Source: Bradysia coprophila | Taxonomy: Eukaryota; Arthropoda; Insecta; Diptera; Sciaridae | Length of the DNA stretch: 64,000 bases | Direction of reading: 5' to 3' | Assembly (NCBI RefSeq): GCF_014529535.1 | Contig: NW_023503555.1 | Coordinates: 434,001-498,000, forward strand | Shown here: piece by piece, positions 29,301 to 38,925 of the stretch | Layout of the letters: every line of letters starts with the position of its first letter | Numbering within the stretch: the stretch's first letter is position 1 | The notes under the pieces: model-generated | What the model was told of the DNA's origin: nothing | The model's database searches: none | Seen by the model: the letters and a program-made list of their open reading frames with translations, nothing else | Made by a program: the position numbers and the translations under genes

Positions 29301-32300
29301 AAATCTAACGAAATTAAGTCAAGTGGCGGTCTCAAATAACATAAACAACAAAATAACATAACCAACAATGGATGTGTCAGATGAAATGTCACTTCAAAAT
29401 AGAGCACAGTGTTGCCGAACGATATATTCAGAGGATTTATAGAGTCTTAGTGTATAGAGTCTACAGACGTCACGGAGCATTATTATTCATAATCAATGGC
29501 TTTTAACTAATTTTCTCTGTGGATGGAATTGTTTTTTTCGACTGTCAAAAATTATTTTTTGCTGTAACAATAGAAGAGACCTTTGTAATATGCTTACCCA
29601 CTTGGCTAATTCCTTATTGCCTGGAAAGTCCGTTGACACCGATCTTAAATTAAGATTGAATGTATGCGCAAGTTTCCTTTTAATAATGTGTCTATAATTC
29701 AAATATTTATTTTGTTTCTGTCAAGTTTGACAGTATAACAAAAGACAAATTTGAATTACGTAGCTTCGCTTCGTGTAGCTAGAGTTACTAATAAAACATG
29801 TTGCACCAATATACTATCTCTAGCAATTACGATCATTTAAAAATTCGATTTAGGCAAAACAGATTTGAAAACCTCAGCTCCTCTATTAGGCCAGAGAGAT
29901 GCTAATATGACGACTGGGTCGTTTCGACGGATAGAAGGAATATGTCGAATGACAGTTGGGTTTTTGAGAGAGAATTCAATACATTTTCTCTCAACCAATT
30001 TCAAAATCATTCGACATATTTCCTCTATCAGTCGAAACGACCCAGTCGTCATATTAGCATCTCTCTGTATTAGGCTAATTGCGAACAGTGTAACCAGAGA
30101 TTCACAAACATCTTTACCACCTTAATAATTGTGGTTTGGTTTCTGGGAAGAGAGCGACCGTTCGATATTTTGTTGTAAATAAAGCCGAGACTTTCAGCTT
30201 TCGTATGAAACATGAAAAACGTAATACGTCACGCGAAAATGAAGTGTCCTTGTGACATAAATAACTATTGTTTTTGTTTTCGATTCGAAACCATCGGTTT
30301 CAAACAAAGAAATGATAACAGGTACCGATATCCCAAACAATTCTTGAATTTTGGTCAATTGTTTATTTCTTAAATTTGTGATTGTCTTCACACTACTTTA
30401 TAGTCCGAGTTCCGAGTACTTATGCTATCCCGTCGGATTCGAGATCTTTATTCTTTATATAGTTTAGCACTTCCATTTATCTGAAACTGAACCGAAAATA
30501 AATCTTGAAGTGCTTTTACTCATCGTGATATAAGATATAAAGTTACTTCACTGATATAGTTATCTACTTTTTACTAATTACGGTTGAAAATTTAGGCAAA
30601 CTGTTAACTTTTCTCAGAATCAGTCAAACTATTTTTTATTGAAAGCTAACACATTTTCGGTGGCTGTTGTCGTCTTACATTTGTATGAAATTATTTTAGT
30701 AAAAAGATATCGGCAACACGAAAAAGAGCTGATAAATAAATAAAACGCCCTAATGTAGATTTTAAGTACCGATTCCTCTTAACTTCTTCGTTTTATAGAA
30801 AAACTGTAATACTGTAAAATTACTGGAACTACCAATTTATACCTAACGCTTTCATACACTATCACATGGGACTATTTTTTGTACAAGTAACTCGTGACTT
30901 AAGCACCCGGACTATTAATTCGGTTTTTTCTATTCAGGAAAATATTTCGATCTGACATCACTGCGTTTTAAGAAAGTCGTATACAAAGAAAAAGATAAAT
31001 GAAGAAAATATATGAGAGAGACGTAAGAAATTAAAGCTCGTTAAGATGTTTCGGAGAGACGCGAGAGACACTCATAATACACAATGATGTACACATGTAC
31101 TTACATAGTACCGTCGTACAGTGTTGTTGTGAGCAAGGCGCCAAAATATAAATAAACAAAAATGATAAGTTTAATGAATATAATTAAAAAAATGTTATGA
31201 GTCATTTATATGTAGAAATTGTAAGTGCTCTAAATTTATACGTGCTATCGTCACACTGAAAGCGAAAACAGAATCGACAATATGTATTTGAGAATAATAT
31301 ATTGAGATTCCGATTAAATTTAAAATTCTATAAGAGTGTGCTGAACTGAAGAAGACGATATCATTGAAGTGTGTGAGACACGTCGGCACTAATCAAAAGT
31401 CAATGATAGTCTTACTATATACTAAGAATATTGTATCTATGCACAACGAATATATAACTATCCGGTTTTTGTTTTATCGGTTCATTGGCAACGCAATATA
31501 GGTACAAATGATTGGATAGGTAGATAGATAGGTTTGTTCTTTTGCAGAGTTAATACGTGTTAGAAAAATGGGTTCCGGTGTTAAATATCGTCGTCGGGAC
31601 AATAATTATTACATCAAAATCGGTGTACTTGCACTGATATCCGTACCGGTTTTGTATTTAATTTTTAATTGGGCAAGGAGTAGTACTGACAATATTCCCG
31701 CTCAAAAACAACATCTCGGGCGAGATCTCAACGAACCTTACTTGGCCGAAGGTATGTTCAGTCATGGTCTGTCTTTAAATGTTATTTTATCGAAAAATGA
31801 ATAAAATTCAGGCCTCGGTAACTATGAACCGGAACACTTGGAATCACGAAAAGGTCCCGGTGAAAATGGCAAAGCCTATGTTCTACCAGCAGAGAAAAAG
31901 AAGAATGCCACACAATCAGTTTCCAAGTACGGCATGAATATGGTGTGTTCGGACGAAATTTCGTTGGACCGGTCTATTGTGGACACACGAGCACCAGAAT
32001 GCCGCCACTGGGTCTATCCGTACGATTTGCCTAGGACATCGGTAATCCTTGTCTTCCACAACGAAGGACTTTCGGTACTATTACGTACCATACACTCTAT
32101 ACTGAAGAGGACACCGGAGCACCTGTTGCACGAAATTCTGCTGGTCGACGATTTTTCGGATAAAGAGAATCTGAAGGGGGAATTAGACTCCAAGATTAAA
32201 AATTACAACGGCAAAGTAAGACTGATACGGAACAAAGAGCGTGAAGGACTGATTCGTACCAGATCAACGGGTGCACGAGAAGCACGGGGCGAGGTAATTC

Positions 32301-35300
32301 TCTTCCTGGACGCTCATTGTGAGGTGAACACAAATTGGTTACCTCCACTGTTGGCACCAATTTATCGTGATCGTCGAACAATGACCGTACCGTTTATTGA
32401 CGGAATTGATTCGGAGAATTTTGAGTATAGACCGGTGTATGGTAGCGCGCAACTCAATCGAGGAATATTCGAATGGGGTATGCTTTACAAAGAAAATTTG
32501 GTACCGGAAAGAGAACAGAGTCGAAGAAAACACAAGAGGTAAGTAATGTTGCTGGTGCAGAAAATGGAGGGAAGGAGATTCTAATTGTTTCATTCTAGTG
32601 AACCGTTTCGCAGTCCTACCCATGCTGGCGGACTTTTCGCAATAGACCGTAAATACTTCTTAGAATTAGGCGCTTATGATGAAGGATTGTTAGGTTGGTG
32701 AAGTAACAACCATTTTTGAGGTGAACATTCTAATCACAACTAATCTTTCAATTCCGGAACAGTGTGGGGCGGAGAAAATTTCGAATTGAGCTTTAAAATT
32801 TGGCAGTGTGGTGGCAGCATTGAATGGGTACCGTGCTCTCGGGTTGGACACGTTTATCGATCCTTTATGCCGTACAACTTCGGCAAGTTAGCGGAAAAGA
32901 AGAAAGGTCCCTTGATCACAATCAACTACAAACGAGTCATCGAGACGTGGTTCGACGAGGAGTACAAGGAATATTTCTACACACGCGAACCACTGGCCAA
33001 ATTCACCGATATGGGCGACATCAGCCGTCAGTTGGAATTGAAAGAACGCTTGAACTGCAAAAGTTTCGACTGGTACATGCAAAATATTGCCTACGATGTG
33101 TTCGAAAAATATCCCAAACTTCCGCCGAATTTACATTGGGGCGATATACGATCGGTGGCCAATCTGGAATGTATGGATATGTTGGGACAACATCCACCAT
33201 CTACAATTGAATTGCGCCATTGCAACGGCTTAGGGGTCACTCAACTGATGCGATTGAATTCGGCGGGACAGTTAAGCAACGGTGAACGATGCATTGAGGG
33301 TGATGAGCATGGAATTCAGTTGGCTGTTTGTAAGTTGGGTACGGTTGATGGACCGTGGAGATATGACGAGAAGACGTTAACTTTGCATCACAATAAGGAT
33401 GATAAATGCTTGGGCATTCATCCCGGAACGAAGAAGTTGTCTTTGGTGAAATGTGATCTTAAAAGTGCTTATCAACAGTGGAATTTCTATGAAATTAAAC
33501 CGAAATGGTGATAGAAACTTAGAATTTTTTAGTTGCCGTCCATTTATGTAATCTTTGTCATATCTATACGTAAATGAATATACGTGTCCCATGTGCCATT
33601 CCATGTGTATTATTGTATTCAAGTCAATTTTATACAATTTAATTCGAATTTAATTTGATTTTGTGATGAAGTTAATGTCAGTACCAGTAATGCATTTATT
33701 TGTCGCTATCGAAACCGAAAATTTAATTTTCATGTTTCTGATAAAATAACTTTTATCGACTGCGTAAATCTTAAAAGTAGAAAATCCAAATGTTGCTTGT
33801 TCAAATAAAACAGTAAAACAAAGAAAAAAATGAAAAAAAACGAAGTTTTTATTATTATCTTTTGGAGCCTCCAGCGAACGAAAAGATGGGATGGAAGTGG
33901 ATGGTCGACATTTTCATTCCTCGAGACAGTGCTTACATTCGGAACATTCGGAACTAATGTGGCATATCCCCTGTCTGCGTGTAACTACTCACTCGAGTGA
34001 GTAGTTAAATGATCATTTATATCTGATTATTTTCCTATCAATACACCCGCCTGAAGTAGTTGCAAAAGAAGTTGCAAAATTCGTAAAAGGAAAATATTTT
34101 TTGCAACAAGTTTTGCAACTACTTCAAAAGGCCTATCAATACGGATATTCCGAAGCGTACGATAGCCTGTCGAACGTTGGTTATCAGAGCATTTCTCTGA
34201 TCAAAATACATGCTTAAACATAAATGATACTATAGTGACCGCTATGGACTGTATTTCTGCATTTATACATTTCTGTATTTTTCTCTTCATTTATGGTGCT
34301 TGATGCCAGTCGAGAATCAAGACGGATTCTCTTTATTTTCAATCATTTCAAAACTAATCCTTAATAACATAGAACTGAACCAAGCACTAGAACAGATTTT
34401 CTTAACGGATGTTTAGCCTCTCTGATATGATCTGCCACAAAACAAACAAAAATTTTTGAATTGCCACAAGTATAATGAGAGCCTCTAAAGTGGCAAAAAA
34501 TTTTAGTAGTTTCAATTCTAGTGATCGAGAAGTGATCCTATATTGACCGCTACAGTGTCATCATTTTCTATTTTTTTCTGACACAACGTAATGACTTTAT
34601 GTTAAAACACTAAAGACACTGTATTTAAATTATCATTTTATGGCGATATGTTTTCTTAAAGGTTAAATGGCCTTAGTAACACCACACTCTAGCTTAAGAG
34701 CTCTCACCCCTTGGCAAATTTGTAGCCTACATTTGTGCGCAAAAATATTCGTTTTTTGATGATATCTCTGAAACAAATTTTTTTTTGAAAAAGTAAAATC
34801 ATTTAAGCTCGCAAAAATGTGTTACTTTTAAAGGAAAAATTGGTGTGTGGTTGATAACTTATCCCACTTGGAGAAACCTTTGCAAAATGTGTAAATGTGT
34901 AAAGTGCTTAAAATTATGACTTACAAACCAATGCTCTAATGGTTTTACTTAAAAATAAATGGTTCCGAGAAATCATCAAAAAACGAATATTTTTGCGCAC
35001 AAATGTAGGCTACAAATTTGCCAAGGGATGAGCACTCTTAACATTGAACTTTGGAGGCAAATATCATAGTGTACTATTCATTTCGTTCGTACAGACAGGA
35101 TGCAGGTAAAAGACGCAACATATCTAACATAGTACATATAGCCTATATGCAATGGATAAAAGATACTCCAAAGAGATATTACTTTTAGGTGTTGATTCTT
35201 GGAGCTAGAGTGCTATGCCTGAGTAGAAATAACATTGTTTTCTGTTCATTAAAACCAGGCCCGGGTTGGCCAGCATGGAAAATTATAATTGCACTTTTTG

Positions 35301-36961
35301 TAATTTAATTCATTTTGCTATGTTAACGTCATTTCAAGCTCTTTTCGCCCACTTAAGGCGCCTTTTCTACCCTTCAGGCTCAGTAGTCAGGCTGGCTCTT
35401 TGACCAGTAATTTTTTACCATACAGACAATATATACGCGAAGTTATGACTCGGGTATTTTTATTTTGTCTGTTAAAATTATAGCCCACTTACCCCCAACG
35501 CAAGGTGATGCAAAAAAAACAATTTTCTCATCTGATTTATGCAAACAACTTAATCTAACTATAATATGGCGAAATTAATACCTATAAAAGAGATGCAATT
35601 AGGATAGGTTGATGAAACTCCTAAATCAAACCACATTCATAAAATCAACTTATTTATGATGTCGATGATATTTGTTCAGACATTTCGAACAATAAAATTT
35701 TCTGAGAAGTAGATACCTGATAGACAAAATGCATTTTCACATTAAGTGGAACACAAGTGTGAATATTTAAAAAAAAAATACTGAACCACGATCTATGAAT
35801 ATTCAATTTCAAATAGAAGCAAACTATCGATTTTTAAGAGTAAAGGAAAATTGTGTTCATTAAAATTATTGTCTTGTTGATTAGTCATTTCGAATTATGA
35901 ATCATTTATAATTGGTCTGAGACGCAGAACGAGAGTTACGAAGAACCAGATTACGATGAAATTCAAATCCCAAACTTTAATCATTTTACAGGTCTCAACA
36001 ATGGAGAAACGCGAACCATCCGTTGAATATCTAACTTTCATCAATCACACCGAATGCCATTGCTTAAGCAGACACAATCCGGCGAATCTGCACCGCAACA
36101 ATCCGTACCATGTGTCACCAACCACGGCGAGCAGTTCGTCAACGGTAACCGAAAATAACTGTCGATGTGTGAGGCACTTTACAGTTTTTCACGAACGTGT
36201 CGAGTCCGAAGAAGATGAAGGACTTGCGAAAACCCGTTGTCGATGCGATTGTGAACCGGAAAATGTCAATTGTGATTGGTTGAAAAGGGGAATGGATGGA
36301 TTTTCCATAGAAAATCGACGGTAAGATTTCAGGGCTGTCATCACAATTGAATCTTTGATAACTTTAAAAGTTAGAACTCTACCAAGTTGAATATCCATTA
36401 GAGAGTGGTATATTGAGAGTTATTAAAGATTCAATAATGATGACAGAGTTACGTAATTTACGAATGATCATTTATGGTTTGTGAGAGAAACATTTGCCAT
36501 ATTTTTACTTTTTCTGTACCATGAAAGCCGTATAAGGGAACATCCATAAATAACTTCCACATTTCAGTGTTGCCGTAAAGGTTTAATATTGTTGATAACT
36601 CCATAAATATGAATTTTTGATATGTCAAATGTGTGACCGACATCCCAAATACCACCCCTTAATAGGAGATAGAGCATTCTAACTTTCCAAACTTCCCAAG
36701 CATCTCGAGTTATAACTGTCGACATCGTGATTTATGGATGTCCCCTAACCAAATGGCAGAAAGATAAAACAGTTTTCCCAATCTAACTATACCTTTCTCT
36801 TAAAACATTACAGGTGCATTGAGGACAGACGATGTAGTCGTCCAACATGCCAATATGGTCAATATAACACAACGATTGGCCGATGCCCAAAGGTCGAAGA
36901 TAAACTGGCCGATGCGAGGAAATCGTCCTTCAACGAAACATCCAGGCTACGATTCGACTAA
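5318..36961 (+). CDS. Pvf: PDGF/VEGF-related growth factor (Pvf), 5' partial, 4 exons seen
   Basis: Secreted cystine-knot ligand; in flies Pvf proteins activate the receptor tyrosine kinase Pvr in haemocyte survival and migration (known of the family). Exons 5318-5462, 9811-10022, 35992-36320 and 36814-36961 (stop TAA 36959-36961) join in frame with GT/AG sites and give 277 residues. Exon 2 carries most of the PDGF domain, with cysteines 65, 86, 92, 98, 99 and 106 (motif [16 protein letters not shown]); exon 3 supplies the last two, C141 and C143, in NHTECHC, so all eight knot cysteines are present. Possible N-glycosylation sites are N51 and N137. The tail is rich in CxC motifs (CRC, CRCDC), as in VEGF-C-like factors. 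The signal peptide is missing: the first exon seen starts in phase 0, so an upstream exon must exist, outside the window or in the first 5.3 kb. The 26-kb third intron contains three other genes. Assignment to Pvf2 or Pvf3 is not possible by eye. Confidence 0.85.
5712..5805 (+). repeat. Dispersed repeat, partial
   Basis: AGAGACTTTGCATCAATCTG and GAAGTAATAGATTCGATGAT, in the intron just after the first Pvf exon seen. Confidence 0.6.
7012..7140 (-). repeat. Dispersed repeat, minus copy
   Basis: ATCTTTTACTTCATTTGTTT, then TTGTTATATACAAGA and CATAGCAGATG. Confidence 0.65.
8546..8855. repeat. TCAGGT-rich block packed with AGGTCA half-sites
   Basis: About 310 bp built from irregular runs of TCAGGT, TCAGGTTCAGG and their complements (ACCTGA). 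Many AGGTCA and TGACCT hexamers occur as direct, inverted and everted pairs, for example CAGGTCAGGTCGACCTGA at 8547. It lies in the Pvf intron between exons 5318-5462 and 9811-10022. It may be a simple-sequence array, a retained regulatory array, or both. Confidence 0.8.
8889..9268. repeat. Foldback of the TTAA/CTCTTAA family, diverged copy
   Basis: Left arm reads CAATGGTACTTATCTGAAAT and CATTTAGGCGTTTCG; right arm has GCGAAAATAC, AACGCCCGAATGTAG and ends CATTCCTCTTAG. The outer TTAA is mutated at both ends. Confidence 0.6.
9470..9530 (-). repeat. Dispersed repeat, fragment
   Basis: Core CAAAATCTTTTACTTTATTT only. Confidence 0.5.
10238..10533. repeat. TTAA-ended foldback element
   Basis: Begins TTAAGAGGCATTGTTACTTA and ends in the reverse complement ATCCATGCCTCTTAA, with TTAA at both boundaries. 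Arms share CTGAAATTAGAGTCTACATT. Copy is about 296 bp. Confidence 0.85.
12020..12130 (-). repeat. Dispersed repeat, minus copy
   Basis: ATCTTCTACTTCATTAGTTA through TTGCTATCGACAACAGATGA; several substitutions. Confidence 0.6.
12722..13565. repeat. Modular foldback element with tandem subrepeats (FB-like)
   Basis: Outer modules of about 42 bp (GCCATTAGCCACAGTATTAT followed by AAGGAGACTATTGGCAC) occur twice at the left and, inverted, at least twice at the right. Inner modules of about 65 bp (CCTTTTACGAAATGTAACGT with GAATTC) are repeated about five times forward and then twice inverted, with the turn near 13130. This modular inverted-repeat build recalls Drosophila FB or Galileo elements. Confidence 0.75.
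17320..17495 (+). repeat. Dispersed repeat, nearly full copy
   Basis: ATCGATAACAACGACAAAA, ATCTTATATAGCAAAG, AATGAAGTAAAAGATTTCGC, then GGAAGTAATAGATCAGACA. Confidence 0.75.
17782..17942. mobile_element. hAT-type MITE with 8-bp target duplication
   Basis: Inverted termini CAGGGCCTA and TAGGCCCTG, extending into AAATTGAATTTCCC arms, are flanked by perfect 8-bp direct repeats GACGTAAT (17774-17781 and 17943-17950). Terminal CAGGG with an 8-bp duplication is typical of hAT elements. 161 bp, no coding capacity. Confidence 0.88.
18462..18615 (+). repeat. Dispersed repeat, full copy
   Basis: CATCTGCTGCTGACAGC, CTTATATAGCAAAATGAATG, GAAGTAATAGATTTTATCAC, AGTAACAGATTCGATAAC. Confidence 0.75.
19515..19665 (+). 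repeat. Dispersed repeat, full copy
   Basis: TTACCGACAACGACGAGTT, ATGTTAAAACGAATGAAGTA, AAAGATTTTCCATCAATCAC, then a second half-motif with ATAGACTCGATTATTG. Confidence 0.75.
20498..21270. repeat. Relative of the modular foldback at 12.7-13.6 kb
   Basis: Contains several GCACCCGGGTGCGAATAG palindromic modules (20513, 21181 and, diverged, 21246) and inner segments such as GATTACATTTCATAAGAAG with AAATTCCC, which match the inner modules of the 12.7-kb element. Confidence 0.6.
21506..21775 (-). CDS. Small secreted 8-cysteine peptide (Tha p 2-like)
   Basis: 89 residues. The first 30 form a clear signal peptide (hydrophobic [16 protein letters not shown], likely cleavage after ADA). The mature part of about 60 residues has eight cysteines spaced C-x4-C-x3-C-x8-C-x14-C-x5-C-x5-C-x3-C, so four disulfides are expected, and it is rich in Trp (GYCWSWC, GSWCYTT). 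From memory the spacing and the WCYTT block resemble the short insect and springtail secreted family named after the caterpillar allergen Tha p 2; I could not check this. The ATG follows TTCAG directly, so a splice acceptor may sit at the start codon with a non-coding leader exon upstream (higher coordinates). A poly(A) signal reads at 21414-21419 on the minus strand, about 90 nt after the stop. The gene lies antisense inside the Pvf intron. Function is unknown; defence or cuticle-associated roles are guesses. Confidence 0.7.
   Translation of the reverse strand: MFNNGRGFFMACLLFTAIATVVIIQPADAQSGCYKGYCWSWCADQNSGSWCYTTRGRKNDENWVGCGSPADCNENWQCASTCHPKDFTR
22715..22825 (-). repeat. Dispersed repeat, minus copy
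   Basis: CAAAATCTTTTACTTCATTA, TTTGCTGTATAAGATCTCAT, GTCGATAACAGATG. Confidence 0.75.
23855..24045 (+). repeat. Dispersed repeat, full copy
   Basis: GTTATCGACAACGACAACAA, TTATATAGAATAAAAGTGAA, GATGAAGTAAAAGATTTTTG, AGTAACAGACTTTGTGA. Confidence 0.75.
25721..25870 (+). repeat. Dispersed repeat, full copy
   Basis: CATCTGTTTTCGACAGTGA, TTATATAGCAAAACTAATGT, AATGAAGTAAAAGATTTTGT. Confidence 0.75.
26099..26153. repeat. Short hairpin with 18-bp perfect arms
   Basis: GAACGTCAGAGAATTCCA at 26099-26116 is perfectly complementary to 26136-26153, with a 19-nt loop. It is long enough to fold in RNA as a pre-miRNA-like stem but lacks an extended stem. Confidence 0.7.
26578..26722. mobile_element. MITE with AAGGCCAACACAC termini
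   Basis: Inverted termini read TAAAGGCCAACACACACTAG at the left and end CTAGTGTGTTGGCCTTAA at the right, with TCTAATGTCA or its near complement inside. 145 bp, no coding capacity. Confidence 0.8.
27183..29256 (-). CDS. Rad17: Rad17 checkpoint clamp loader, 8 exons
   Basis: Rad17 replaces RFC1 in the loader that places the 9-1-1 clamp at damaged DNA and so starts ATR signalling in the nucleus (family knowledge). Exons, in order: 29256-29242, 29137-29078, 29013-28469, 28382-28254, 28192-28008, 27946-27534, 27477-27362, 27303-27183; introns are 56-104 nt and all junctions keep frame, giving 527 residues, close to the usual insect length. Visible motifs: the Rad17 entry block [20 protein letters not shown] (66-86), Walker A GPSGSGKT (110-117), Walker B LLLVED (185-190), then [39 protein letters not shown] and the ACRGVM segment near the end. 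The ATG at 29256 gives MSGKQ before the first intron; no earlier in-frame start was needed. A 61-nt intron (27947-28007) contains an in-frame stop and is easily missed. The gene is nested antisense within the Pvf intron. Confidence 0.92.
29892..30067. mobile_element. hAT-type MITE with 8-bp target duplication
   Basis: Inverted termini CAGAGAGATGCTAATATGAC (arms about 80 bp in total) are flanked by perfect direct repeats TATTAGGC (29884-29891, 30068-30075). 176 bp. It lies between Rad17 and Pgant7. Confidence 0.88.
30590..30782. repeat. Partial copy of the TTAA foldback family
   Basis: Right-hand half only: AAAGATATCGGCAAC, CGCCCTAATGTAGATTTTAA and the end GATTCCTCTTAA match other family members. 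The left end was not recognised. Confidence 0.5.
31568..33511 (+). CDS. Pgant7: Polypeptide N-acetylgalactosaminyltransferase 7-like, 4 exons
   Basis: Golgi type II membrane enzyme that adds GalNAc to Ser/Thr of mucin-type O-glycoproteins; the GALNT7 group prefers already glycosylated peptides (family knowledge). Exons 31568-31751, 31812-32538, 32599-32693 and 32763-33511 join in frame to 584 residues, the usual size. A short basic cytosolic tail (KYRRRD) precedes a membrane anchor at about 17-36. The GT27 domain shows [10 protein letters not shown], the metal-binding DxH motif D228-A-H230 ([12 protein letters not shown]) and the Gal/GalNAc-T motif starting at W337 ([13 protein letters not shown]). 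The C-terminal third is a ricin-type lectin domain ending in QQWNF. The block [18 protein letters not shown] and the close overall match I recall to fly Pgant7 support the subgroup. A poly(A) signal AATAAA is at 33804-33809. The gene is nested in sense inside the Pvf intron, with short introns of 60-69 nt. Confidence 0.93.
33804..33809 (+). terminator. Poly(A) signal of Pgant7
   Basis: AATAAA about 295 nt after the Pgant7 stop codon, the first canonical hexamer seen there. Confidence 0.55.
33982..34007. repeat. 26-bp perfect palindrome
   Basis: TAACTACTCACTC is followed at once by its exact reverse complement, with no spacer. It sits 27 bp left of the duplicated hairpin element. Confidence 0.85.
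34034..34142. mobile_element. Small hairpin element with 11-bp flanking duplication
   Basis: Direct repeats CCTATCAATAC (34034-34044 and 34132-34142) flank a hairpin whose arms read CTGAAGTAGTTGCAAAAG and TTTTGCAACTACTTC. The flanks look like a target-site duplication; 11 bp is unusual for the common DNA-transposon groups. Confidence 0.7.
34694..35041. repeat. TTAA-ended foldback element, copy 2
   Basis: Starts TTAAGAGCTCTCACCCCTTG and ends with the near complement CCAAGGGATGAGCACTCTTAA. Close relative of the 15-419 copy, with part of the right arm deleted. Confidence 0.85.
36335..36446. repeat. Foldback inside the last Pvf intron
   Basis: Arms start CTGTCATCACAATTGAATCT and end in the complement AGATTCAATAATGATGACAG. 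It begins 14 nt after the splice donor at 36321. Confidence 0.8.
36535..36746. mobile_element. MITE in the last Pvf intron
   Basis: Termini AGGGAACATCCATAAAT and ATTTATGGATGTCCCCT. This end sequence is, from memory, common among insect MITEs. Together with the previous foldback it makes up two thirds of this 493-nt intron. Confidence 0.75.
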
Positions 36962-37124
36962 ATAGAAATTAAATTTTTACACAAATTTTTCACACTCTAC
37001 GCCAACCTACACACAAAAGAAATGAGAACGAAACACAAACTCAAAAACTAGTCATTTTTCGGAAGTGTGTAAAAATGTACTTACATAAAATTAACTTTTT
37101 TTACGGACGGCTTCGGCTACACCA

Positions 37125-37290
37125 TTTATTATTGACGACAAAAATAAGCGATGAGCTATTTCTCTTATGCGGTTTTATATTATTGTAGTAATAGATTTTG
37201 CATACATTTCGTGAAAATGCTTAGACCAAAAGATGTAACAAATTTGATCATTTAGTTGGTGATATACACTTGCCGTCTGTGGAAGGTTAA
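37125..37290 (+). repeat. Dispersed repeat, full copy just after Pvf
   Basis: ATTGACGACAAAAATAAGCG, GTAGTAATAGATTTTGCATA, GATGTAACAAATTTGATCA, end GCCGTCTGTGGAAGGTTAA. It lies within the likely 3' region of Pvf. Confidence 0.7.
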
Positions 37291-38409
37291 AATTGCATAA
37301 AACAACAGCTGGTTTAACACAATGTAATAAAATGTTGGCAGCAATAAAATATTTTTCAGTATTAAAAACGATATTTCTTGCATATTAGTAAAGAGTTCAA
37401 AAATTATCACGTAAGTAAAAAGCCGTTTTGTTTATAGTATAATGTTTCGAAAAGAACTTCACTCGCTTCGCTCCAGTACCCAGAATTCGAAATTACACTT
37501 AGATTTCAAAAATTTCGAATTGCGATTTCTAAGGAAAATACCGTTCCAAAGTAGATGACCATAGACTGCTCACAATTGGAGACCATTATAATTCAGCTAC
37601 TTATGTCGTTGGCATGAAAAGTTGTGGAACAAAAGGTTTTCCGTAAAGTAAAAAATTATTTTTCCAGCCGGAAAAGCACTTTTAAAGTCGAATATCTTCG
37701 AGACCACACAATCTTTTTGAAAAATTTCTTTTGTTCGGGGAAGTACGACACAATACCGATTTTTCATGAAAGACCTTTTTTGGTGAAGTCGGTTTAAGGA
37801 TCCCCAAAATGTGACCTGGAAAATTCATCACCTTTCAATCCATTTTCACTGTTCATTTCTAATCTATTTTTCCTAAATGATACCTTACATTGGAAAACAA
37901 CACTCAAGTACTTCTAATTTCAGCCGTCCGGCCATGTTTAGGAGCCTGAAAAACTCTTTTATACCTCAATACTGATTTTGTAAGTTTTTTCGAGATCAAT
38001 AAAATATGCGTAGCTTTTATTTGAGATGTTCCTTCTCCTTAATTCCTGTTTATCCTGTATTATGGAATATTCTATTTTTGGGACGTTATTGACGATTTTC
38101 GTTCTGAAAAATTCCATTTATTTTTACGAAAGCCTTTTTGTGTGACATAATTTTTGTAGAATGAATTGAAATAAAGTTTTCCATATTTTTGTATTGTCCC
38201 GTTCTTCAAGGGAATAATCTTTGGAAGGAGCTCGCCTCCTACTCTATCATGAATCACAAATCACACATGTAAATGTTTGTACGCTTATCTTATTCCTATA
38301 CTTGTAAATAGAGATTCATTAGATTACCGGCACTCGAGTCAATCAACACGCAATAAATATTCGTCCAGTAAAGTCTTCTGTGTTTCAATTATTTGTTTTA
38401 CACCTTCAA

Positions 38410-38550
38410 GAAACGGCTATGTGAAGCAATAAATGTTAAAACAAATGAAGTAAAAGATTTTGTTTCGAACATTATGTGGTAGCTTAAACAAAGGAAGTAG
38501 CAGTTTTAATGATTATATTGCGATACGTCTGTCGTTTCGAAAAGGTTAAA
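38410..38550 (+). repeat. Dispersed repeat
   Basis: AATGTTAAAACAAATGAAGT, AAAAGATTTTGTTTCGAAC, GGAAGTAGCAGTTTTAATG. Confidence 0.7.
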
Positions 38551-38789
38551 TGGTAACTCATCCAAAAAAATGTCTGATCCTGAAGTCAACTACTACTTTG
38601 TTCTAAACACTCGGCATTTAAGCTATTATCAAGTTAGAAGTCACCAGAGGTCAGTTCATGAAAATAAGTGACGTCATCATGGTGCCAAGGTCAACTCTGA
38701 TATAAGACAATGCAAAACTGCATCGTTTTTTCTTATGAACTGGCAATTAATTGAATTCAGAATAAAGTGTAGGCGATAATGTATGTGGT

Positions 38790-38925
38790 TGACGTGGTAA
38801 TTTATGGCAAAGCATATGCTAAAGAAGTTGAAGTAAGAGATTTTGTGTCGAAAACACACTTCTGACGAGGAGTAACAGATATTGTAATTATACTGTTGAT
38901 ATTCATGCCGTCTGTGAAAGGTAAT
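38790..38925 (+). repeat. Dispersed repeat
   Basis: TTGAAGTAAGAGATTTTGTG, GAGTAACAGATATTGTAAT, TGCCGTCTGTGAAAGGTAA; 250 bp after the previous copy. Confidence 0.7.

Noticed and set aside
29837..30125. Two overlapping open frames on opposite strands with near-identical peptides
   Set aside because: They are the two arms of the foldback at 29892-30067, so the similarity is due to the palindrome.
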